The notes beneath the pieces are model-generated. The model did not search any database. It had not been told where the DNA came from and was given only the letters and a program-made list of their open reading frames with translations. The position numbers were made by a program, and so were the translations under genes. Positions 14,993-20,262 of a stretch of 20,262 bases of DNA are shown in pieces; position 1 is the stretch's first letter; the number at the start of each line of letters is the position of its first letter. Origin of the DNA: Chloroflexota bacterium (lineage in GTDB: Bacteria > Chloroflexota > Dehalococcoidia > UBA2979); the NCBI GenBank assembly GCA_947446155.1, contig CANFFZ010000029.1:1-20262 (forward strand), written 5' to 3'.

Positions 14993-16198
14993 CTAGCGGC
15001 GCGGGAACGGGTCGCGGTCGAGCACCGTGACCGCGATCTGTTCCAGCGCTCGCGCCTCGATCGGCGGGTTCACGAGGCCGGTGCGCACGTCGCGGAAGTA
15101 CCGCTCGAGCGGGTGGGCACGTTCGAGGCCCGCGCCGCCGACCACACGCAGCGCCAGGTCAGTGACCTCGATCGCCGTCTCGGTGGCGAGGCGCTTCGCG
15201 ACCTGCATCAGCGGGCTCGCCGCCGAACGCTCCTCACGCGGGAGTTCGAGGTGCTCGGCGGTGGTCAGGAGCACGATGCGTGCCGCGAGCAATGCTGCCT
15301 CCATCCGCGCGATCTGCTCGCGCACGTGGGGGATCTTGCCGATCGGTGCGGGGTACCCCGTCGGCTGGCGCGTCTGCGCGAAGTGCACCGTGAAGTCGCG
15401 TGCCGCCTCCGCCACGCCGAGGTTCGCCGCGCCGACCAGCATCCCGAACCAGCCCTCATTGCCGTCGGCGCGCGGTGCGTTGCCGAGGGTCGCCGGGTTC
15501 CAGCGCCGCATGATGTCGTCGTCGGTCAGCGCGATGTTGTCGTAGAGGATATCGTGTGATCCCGTGCTGCGCATGCCGATGACGTCCCACGTCTCCTCGA
15601 CACTCACGCCCGGCTGCTTCAGCCGCACGAGGATCGTCGCGACATCGCCGGAGCCGTCCTCGACCGCCACCAGCGAGGTGGCGTAGGCCAGCACCGGCGC
15701 CAGCGTCGCGAAGTCCTTGCGGCCGCTCAGCCGCCACCGTCCGGGCCCGTCCGGGGTGATCGAGGTCGCGGGCCGCCCGCCACCGCGAGGCGACCCCATC
15801 GCGGGCTCGCTGTTGATCGCGTTCACCAGCGCGCCGTCCCGCACGACGTCCGCGAAGACGCGCGCCCGGGCGGCGTCAGGCCAGTTGTGCGCCGTGCCCT
15901 CGTTGCCCACGGTCATCAGGTGCATGCCCGCGGACAGCGCGGTCGAGCCGTCGCCCTTCGCCAGGGTCAGTTGCGCGAGCACGAGGTCGCTCAGTCCGTG
16001 CCCGCCACCGCCCTCCGCCACCGGGATCGGGGAGGCGAGGTAGCCCGAGGTGCGCATCGCCTCGAATGCCTCGACCGGGAACGAGCCTTCGAGGTCGTGA
16101 CGCTGCGCATGTTCTGCAGCGACCACCGCGATGCCACGCGCGACCTCGATCAGCCGCTCCTGCGCTTCGGTCTTCGGCCACATGACCTTCGAGGGCAT
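14993..16198 (-). CDS. Acyl-CoA dehydrogenase-like flavoprotein (YdbM/DszC-like branch)
   Basis: A 401-residue protein with the acyl-CoA dehydrogenase fold: N-terminal helices (10-120), middle beta-domain with NAINSEPAMGSPRGGGRP (126-143) and WRLSGRKDFATLAPVLAYA (155-173), and C-terminal helical bundle ending RVVGGAGLERAHPLERYFRDVR (351-372). Canonical dehydrogenases then have EGTxEIQR with the catalytic Glu; here the segment is TGLVNPPIEARALEQIA (373-389), as in the branch that includes putative dehydrogenases such as Bacillus YdbM and flavin-dependent monooxygenases such as DszC. So it may be an oxygenase, or a dehydrogenase with a relocated base. Start 16198 is chosen because AGCGAGG precedes it and upstream in-frame residues (to 16267) look non-coding and would overlap the SDR gene. 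It is 40 bases downstream of the SDR gene on the same strand, so they probably form one transcript. Confidence 0.85.
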   Translation of the reverse strand: MPSKVMWPKTEAQERLIEVARGIAVVAAEHAQRHDLEGSFPVEAFEAMRTSGYLASPIPVAEGGGGHGLSDLVLAQLTLAKGDGSTALSAGMHLMTVGNEGTAHNWPDAARARVFADVVRDGALVNAINSEPAMGSPRGGGRPATSITPDGPGRWRLSGRKDFATLAPVLAYATSLVAVEDGSGDVATILVRLKQPGVSVEETWDVIGMRSTGSHDILYDNIALTDDDIMRRWNPATLGNAPRADGNEGWFGMLVGAANLGVAEAARDFTVHFAQTRQPTGYPAPIGKIPHVREQIARMEAALLAARIVLLTTAEHLELPREERSAASPLMQVAKRLATETAIEVTDLALRVVGGAGLERAHPLERYFRDVRTGLVNPPIEARALEQIAVTVLDRDPFPRR

Positions 16199-16238
16199 CG
16201 CGAACCTCGCTCTCTCGCGGTGGTTGTCGAGGCTCGCG

Positions 16239-17039
16239 CTAGTAGTGGATCGAGCGGAGCGCGCCACCGCCGGCCGCGATCGTGTCCCCGTTTAGCGCGA
16301 TCGATAGCGGTGACGCGAGGAACGCGACCACCGCTGCGATGTCGCTGGCGTCGATCAACTTCCGCACCGTGTTGCCCTCGGCCATCTGGCGTTCCACCTC
16401 GTCGGTGGTGACGCCCTGCGAGGCCGCACGACGTGCGATGACGCCTGCCGTCGCCTCGGTGCGCGTCAGGCCGGGGTGGACGACGGTCACGTTCACCCCC
16501 AGCGGTCCGAGTTCCTCCGCGAGGTTCTTCGTCAGCGCGGCGACGGCGACGTTGCGCATCGACCCGATGAGCGAGCCGGTCTGCCGCGCTGCGAGCCCGG
16601 AGATGTTGATGATGCGGCCCCAGCCGTTCGCGGTCATATGCGGCGCTGCTTCGCGCGCGCAGCGGAGGTAGCCCATCACCTTCACGTTCATGTCCTCGTT
16701 GAAGGCGTCGTCCGTGATGTCCGCGAGCTTCGGCGGCGGCTGCTGCCCACCCGGTTTCGCCGCCGCGTTCACGAGGATGTCCACACCCCCGAGGCGTGAC
16801 ACCACGAGCCGCATCATCCCGCGCACCGACTCGTCCACCCCGGTGTCGCACGCGACCCCTATGACTGTCCGCCCGGTCGCGCTCGCGATCTCCGTGGCCG
16901 CGGCGTCGAGGTCGGCCTGCGTCCGCGACACGAGCGCGACGTCGCACCCCTCGCGCGCGAGGGTCAGCGCAATCGCCTTCCCGATCCCCTTGCTGCCGCC
17001 GGTCACCACCGCGCGCTTGCCCGTGAGTTGCAGGTCCAT
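16239..17039 (-). CDS. Short-chain dehydrogenase/reductase family protein lacking the YxxxK pair
   Basis: A 266-residue Rossmann-fold SDR. The NAD(P)-binding motif is TGGSKGIG (13-20), the adenine-pocket Asp is in ACDTG (64-67), NAAA is at 91-94, the catalytic-type Ser147 is in INISGLAAR, and VHPGLTRTEA is at 187-196. Basic residues after strand 2 (SRTQ, 38-41) favour NADPH. Where YxxxK should precede AAVxxLTKxLAxEL, the protein reads GSMRN (159-163), so both Tyr and Lys appear substituted. I recall SDR subfamilies with RN at this site, whose chemistry is unclear. The start at 17039 is supported by GAGGGG upstream and the family N-terminus. It precedes the acyl-CoA dehydrogenase-like gene in a likely two-gene operon and is divergent from a VOC gene. 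Confidence 0.87.
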   Translation of the reverse strand: MDLQLTGKRAVVTGGSKGIGKAIALTLAREGCDVALVSRTQADLDAAATEIASATGRTVIGVACDTGVDESVRGMMRLVVSRLGGVDILVNAAAKPGGQQPPPKLADITDDAFNEDMNVKVMGYLRCAREAAPHMTANGWGRIINISGLAARQTGSLIGSMRNVAVAALTKNLAEELGPLGVNVTVVHPGLTRTEATAGVIARRAASQGVTTDEVERQMAEGNTVRKLIDASDIAAVVAFLASPLSIALNGDTIAAGGGALRSIHY

Positions 17040-17068
17040 CGTATCGCCATCCCCTCGTGCCCCGCGCT

Positions 17069-17110
17069 CGGTCACGCGCGCTCGGTACGTCGCGCACGGT
17101 ACGCCGCGGG
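17069..17110. repeat. Three 14-bp imperfect tandem repeats in the SDR/VOC divergent region
   Basis: Unit 1 is CGGTCACGCGCGCT at 17069-17082. Unit 2 is CGGTACGTCGCGCA at 17083-17096. Unit 3 is CGGTACGCCGCGGG at 17097-17110. A degenerate fourth CGG starts at 17111. The units abut exactly, between the SDR start (17039) and the VOC -10 (17124-17129). This could be a multi-site operator for a regulator of one or both genes, or a small slippage-type repeat. Confidence 0.6.
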
Positions 17111-17123
17111 CGGACTCGTTGGG

Positions 17124-17129
17124 TACACT
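17124..17129 (+). promoter_or_regulatory. Possible -10 element for the VOC gene
   Basis: TACACT lies 29 bases before the ATG at 17158, and GGGAG between them supplies the SD. The -35 place (17101-17106) reads ACGCCG and falls in the tandem repeats, similar to ATGCCG before the TACACT at 2064. Confidence 0.35.
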
Positions 17130-17157
17130 CAGCACCCAGTCAGTCAGGGAGCGCCGC

Positions 17158-17538
17158 ATGAACCCCATCGTCCACTTCGAAATCATGGCCGGCCCCGGCC
17201 AGGACAAGCAGAAACTCCAGCAGTTCTACGCGCGCACCTTCGACTGGAACGTCGACACCGACAACCCCTTCGACTACGGCATGGTCGACCCCGGCGCGAG
17301 CAAGTCCGGCGAGCGCGGCATCGCCGGCGCCATAGACGCCTCCGAGGACGGCCCAGACGTCATCGTCTACATCGAAGTCGACGACCCGCAGAAATACATG
17401 GACCGCGCGCTCGCCAACGGCGGCACCCAGGTCATGCCCGTCACCGTCATCCCCGGCGCCGTCACCATGGCCCAGTTTAAAGACCCCTCAGGCAACCTCA
17501 TGGGCATCGTGGCCAGCGCAACGCCGCCGGGGGAGTAG
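17158..17538 (+). CDS. VOC family protein (glyoxalase/bleomycin-resistance superfamily)
   Basis: A 126-residue single-domain VOC protein. The first module is HFEIMAGPGQDKQKLQQFYA and FDWNVD, the second VIVYIEVDDPQKYMDRALANGG, closing with FKDPSGNLMGIV. This layout (N-terminal HFEI, Phe-Tyr helix, DPxGNxxGI close) is that of a large uncharacterised bacterial VOC group often annotated as a putative glyoxalase. Residues placed as metal ligands in true glyoxalase I are not all present (Met-Gly rather than Glu in the last strand), so a catalytic claim is not supported. The ATG is backed by AGGGAG seven bases before it and TACACT further upstream. Its TAG stop is six bases before the potassium channel start, suggesting one transcript. 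Confidence 0.87.
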   Translation: MNPIVHFEIMAGPGQDKQKLQQFYARTFDWNVDTDNPFDYGMVDPGASKSGERGIAGAIDASEDGPDVIVYIEVDDPQKYMDRALANGGTQVMPVTVIPGAVTMAQFKDPSGNLMGIVASATPPGE

Positions 17539-17544
17539 GACGTC

Positions 17545-18309
17545 ATGATCCCCCGAGCGTCCGTCGAGCGTGCTGCATTCCAGGAGCGTTTTGAGCGAGC
17601 AACCGCGACACCTCTGCTTGTTCTCTCGTTGGTGTTCCTTGTTGTGATCCTGTTGCCGACCGCGACGACCGTTCCGGCGCGCTTCGAACCCGGGTTAGTT
17701 GCCATTGAGTGCTTGATCTGAGGTGCCTTCGCGGCTGAGCTATTGGCGAACCTGTACCTCTCTCCAAAGCGCCTGCCTTTTCTGCGGTCTCACTGGTTCG
17801 ATGTAGTCATCGTTGCTGTGCCAATCTTTCGTCCGCTGCGACTCGCACGCAGCACTCGACTGCTCCGCGTCCTTCGCGGTACACGGGTGATGGCCGCCGC
17901 CTTTCGGTTCGCGCACGTCCTGAAAATTGTCTTGACGAAGAAAGGTCTCCACTACGTCCTGCTCGTGGGGCTCGTGATCATCGTTGCCGCTTCGGTGGCG
18001 GCTACAAGGTTCGAGAGCGGTGGATCGGGAACAATCACCGACCTTCCGACCGCGTTCTGGTGGGCAATCTCCACGGTCACCACGGTTGGATACGGTGACG
18101 CCTATCCGGTCACACCCGAAGGCCGTGGTCTCGCTGTCCTGCTCATGGTGGTCGGCGTTGCCACATTCGGAGCGCTGACGGCCAGCATCACGTCCTACTT
18201 CGTCTCGGGGGCCGAAGAGAAGGTGGAGGTCAGCCTAGAAGACATCCTGGCTGAGGTACGACGGCTTGAGGCGCGTGTTGAGGAACTCAGCGAGCGACTG
18301 CCCGGCTAG
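17545..18309 (+). pseudogene. Six-TM voltage-gated-like potassium channel gene with one in-frame TGA
   Basis: From ATG 17545 (GGGGGAGTAGGA just ahead) one frame encodes a Kv-like channel, but codon 59 (17719-17721) is TGA. Around it the protein reads LVAIECLI-stop-GAFAAELLANLYL, which is S2, and Trp is the residue expected by family pattern (TGG to TGA). Before the stop lies S1 (TPLLVLSLVFLVVILLP). After it come S3 (WFDVVIVAVPIF), the Arg-rich S4 (RPLRLARSTRLLRVLRG), S5, the selectivity filter TVGYGD (180-185), S6 and a charged coiled-coil tail (EDILAEVRRLEARVEELSERL). The rest of the 255-codon frame is clean, so the lesion is recent, an error, or read through. A TTG at 17743 could start a product lacking S1-S2. 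TGA is a stop elsewhere in the window. Codon endings are richer in A/T than in neighbours. The stop shares CTAG with the convergent Lhr gene. Confidence 0.8.
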
Positions 18310-20262
18310 CGCGCCCCCACCGGCGTCGCGATCTCCGCCGGCAACCCATCGATGAACGTGACGGCGCGGCCACGCTGGGCGGGGACGCGGTTGCCGAAGA
18401 GGAGGCCCGTCAGGTTCGCCGGGTCGGTCGAGGCGACGGTGACGGGGATGCCGTCGAGGGGTTCGTTGCGGATGGCGCGGAGCAAGGGGATCGCCTCCGG
18501 GTGGGCGAACTGCTCACCGGCGACGCCCATCACGAAGCGGCCCCCGCGCACCACCCCGCGCGCTTCGAGGCGGCGGAGTGCCTTCATCACCAGACGCCAC
18601 GGGATCGTCATCGGCTCGCGCGTCGTCACGTCACGGAAGAGCACTCCGTAGCGGTCGAGGAGCACGCGCGCGATCTGCTCGGCGAGGGCGTCCTCGTCGG
18701 TGGGGTCCACCTCGGGTGTCTGGACGACGGCCCAGCGGCCCGGAGGGCCACCGCCCGCGAAGAGGCCGCCACGCAGGTAATTCCCGCCGCGTCGCCCATC
18801 ACCTCGACCGTTACGCCGCCGGCCGCCGGCGATCTCGCGCAGCCCCTGGAAGCCGTCCGAGGCGAGCAGGCCCGCCGCGATCAGCGAGCGCATGCCGTCC
18901 TCGACGTCCGTCACGAGGCGACGCGTCCCGCTGACGATCTCGTTGAAGAACAGCGCGCCCTTGTCGCGTAGCAGCGCGATCACCTCGCCGGCCGCGCCGC
19001 CAGCGGGGTCAGGGGCCTCGGCGGGTGCGTAGTGGCGTGTGGCCGCGAGGAGTGCTGGCATGTCCGGCCGCAGCGCGAGCGTCACGGGCGTTGCCCTCGT
19101 CGCCGCGGTGCCGAGGAGGTGCGGGCCGTCCGGGTTCGCCTTGCGAGGCGTGAGCCGCGCCCACGTCACTTCGCCCGCGAGGCAGAGTTCGTCCAGCCAG
19201 GAGGCGTGGTACTCCTTCATGCGCGCGCGCAGCAGTTCGCCCTCCCACGTGCTCGCCGGGGCCTCGAAGCCCTGGAGGCGGGTGATCAATGCGCGCAGGC
19301 CGCCGCGACCCTCCACGAGCGTGCGCGGGTCGAGGTGCTGCCAGCGCAGCAGGAAGCGCATGTAGTCCTGCTTCGACACCGGGTCGATCTCGCGGTGCAG
19401 CCGGTCGAGGGTGTAGCGGTGGATGCGCGCGAGCAGGCGGCGGTCGCACCACTCGTCCTCGCGCACGCCCGGCGTGTAGTGCCCGCGCAGCACGAAGCCC
19501 TGTGCCTCCACCATCGTCAGCCCGTGGACCACGTCCTGTTCGGCCAGCGCCGATCGCGTCGCGAACATCGAGGCCGTCGCCACGCCGATCGCCTCGGCGT
19601 GTCCGCGCAGCAGCAGCATCCGTGCGCCCTCGCGGTGCTCCACGGGCAGTAGTGCCGCCGCGGGGACATCAAGCACGAACGACTCAGCCTCGGGATAGAG
19701 CAGCCGCACGGCCTCGAGGTGTTCGGCGGCGAACCAGATCCGCCCGCGCGCGGTGTCGAGGGCCGCCGCACGCTTCTGCGCTGCGAGTTCCGCGAGCCAG
19801 TCCGTCCAGTCCTCCACCACCGTCTCCGCGACGGCGACAAGGTTGAGCAAGGCGTCGTGCGTCTCTTCGGCATTGCGCGGGTCCGGCCACGCCTCGTCCG
19901 CCACGCGCTCGATCGCCTCCGGGTCGAGCGCGCCGAGGTCGCGCTCGTTCGTCGGCAGTCCGCGACGCAGGCTGACGGCGCGCGTGCGGCGCTCCTCGAG
20001 TGGTGCGTCATCGAGGAAGGTGTACGGGCGGCCGTTGATGATCTCGTGCGCCATCACGGAGGGCTCGACGGTCTCGCGTGCGTGGTAGCGGATCTCGCCT
20101 GCGCGCACCCGTTCGAGGACGTGCGTCAGGCCCTCGACGTCCATCGCCTCGAAGAGACAGTCGCGCATCGTCTGGCGCATCAGCGGGTGGTCGGGAAGGT
20201 GCAGCGGCTCGGTCATGTTCTCCTGGCAGCCGGCCTGCTCCGGGAACACCGCCGCCATCAGG
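18306..20262 (-). CDS. lhr: Lhr-type ATP-dependent helicase, C-terminal part (5' end beyond window)
   Basis: About 651 residues of the C-terminal region of a large helicase-related (Lhr) protein; the frame is open to the right edge, so the ATPase motor lies outside. The fragment begins MAAVFPEQAGCQEN, then HLPDHPLMRQTMRDCLFEAMDVEGL, EPSVMAHEIINGRPYTFLDDAPLEERR, and RWQHLDPRTLVEGRGGLRALITRLQGFEAP-type sequence followed by WLDELCLAGEVTWARL, all typical of bacterial Lhr C-terminal extensions (winged-helix and beta-barrel modules following the DEAD/H-associated domain). A Gly/Arg-rich insertion (RRRNGRGDGRRGGN) interrupts the last third. Lhr enzymes are 3'-to-5' DNA translocases implicated in DNA repair. 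The ATG at 20258 is internal, preceded by in-frame CTG, and should not be taken as the start. It converges on the potassium channel gene with overlapping stops. Confidence 0.88.
   Translation of the reverse strand, partial: LMAAVFPEQAGCQENMTEPLHLPDHPLMRQTMRDCLFEAMDVEGLTHVLERVRAGEIRYHARETVEPSVMAHEIINGRPYTFLDDAPLEERRTRAVSLRRGLPTNERDLGALDPEAIERVADEAWPDPRNAEETHDALLNLVAVAETVVEDWTDWLAELAAQKRAAALDTARGRIWFAAEHLEAVRLLYPEAESFVLDVPAAALLPVEHREGARMLLLRGHAEAIGVATASMFATRSALAEQDVVHGLTMVEAQGFVLRGHYTPGVREDEWCDRRLLARIHRYTLDRLHREIDPVSKQDYMRFLLRWQHLDPRTLVEGRGGLRALITRLQGFEAPASTWEGELLRARMKEYHASWLDELCLAGEVTWARLTPRKANPDGPHLLGTAATRATPVTLALRPDMPALLAATRHYAPAEAPDPAGGAAGEVIALLRDKGALFFNEIVSGTRRLVTDVEDGMRSLIAAGLLASDGFQGLREIAGGRRRNGRGDGRRGGNYLRGGLFAGGGPPGRWAVVQTPEVDPTDEDALAEQIARVLLDRYGVLFRDVTTREPMTIPWRLVMKALRRLEARGVVRGGRFVMGVAGEQFAHPEAIPLLRAIRNEPLDGIPVTVASTDPANLTGLLFGNRVPAQRGRAVTFIDGLPAEIATPVGAR

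Noticed and set aside
16205..16236. CCTCG/CGAGG pairing in the gap between the SDR and the following gene
   Set aside because: Only five pairs with a long loop, using very common words in this sequence; not strong enough to call a regulatory hairpin.
16199..16267. N-terminal extension of the acyl-CoA dehydrogenase-like gene to 16267
   Set aside because: The extra 23 residues overlap the SDR gene's 3' end and are Arg/Ser-rich; the SD before 16198 is better.
17719..17721. TGA as recoded Trp (code 4/25) or selenocysteine
   Set aside because: TGA ends other genes in this window at family-appropriate lengths, Trp is written TGG elsewhere, and no SECIS-like stem after the codon was evident; Trp rather than Cys/Sec is expected at this site.
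1..20262. Mobile elements, CRISPR arrays, tRNA or rRNA genes
   Set aside because: No transposase or integrase motifs, no regularly spaced palindromic repeats with spacers, and no cloverleaf or rRNA-like stretches were seen; gaps between genes are all short.

Overview
This is a bacterial chromosomal segment with high GC (roughly 70% by eye) and dense coding. Genes have ordinary Shine-Dalgarno sites, and TGA serves as a normal stop (for example at 2026-2028 and at the end of the MFS gene at 7608). Acyl-CoA dehydrogenases, a tandem CaiB/BaiF CoA-transferase, a MaoC hydratase, an Eis-like acetyltransferase and an Lhr-type helicase together suggest a high-GC heterotroph, perhaps a Chloroflexota (Dehalococcoidia-like) or actinobacterial lineage. 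That assignment is inference only. I saw no rRNA, tRNA, CRISPR array, transposase or integrase. No gap without a gene exceeds about 210 bases (longest 13493-13698).

Layout. 1-5813 (+): MaoC-like hydratase, class I methyltransferase, VOC protein, a tandem two-domain CaiB/BaiF protein, and an Eis-like GNAT gene coupled to it whose reading frame is broken near both ends. 5810-8870 (-): MFS exporter followed by two alpha/beta hydrolases. 8964-12256 (+): a self-contained copper-resistance operon made of a CsoR-type operator/promoter, an unusual HMA protein with a Met-rich linker and a Cys/His cluster, CsoR, and the Cu(I) P-type ATPase CopA. 12347-14976 (+): an acyl-CoA dehydrogenase, then a possible 17-residue leader peptide and hairpins preceding a second MFS transporter. 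14993-17039 (-): an atypical SDR followed by an atypical acyl-CoA dehydrogenase-like protein. 17158-18309 (+): a VOC protein, then a six-TM potassium channel gene interrupted by one in-frame TGA. 18306-20262 (-): the C-terminal part of an Lhr helicase running off the right edge.

Functional reading. Most of the window looks like acyl-CoA or small-molecule catabolism: CoA transfer, enoyl-CoA hydration, acyl-CoA oxidation, SDR, hydrolases and VOC proteins. Two exporters and one copper-homeostasis unit interrupt it. The copper operon is the clearest coherent system. The least ordinary items are: the HMA/Met-rich/CxC protein that opens the copper operon; the putative leader-peptide and SD-hairpin arrangement before the second MFS gene; a 14-bp tandem repeat in the SDR/VOC divergent promoter region; enzymes of recognised folds that lack the usual catalytic residues (CaiB fusion, SDR, second acyl-CoA dehydrogenase); and two broken genes (GNAT and K+ channel). 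I do not see a convincing wholly new multi-gene system.
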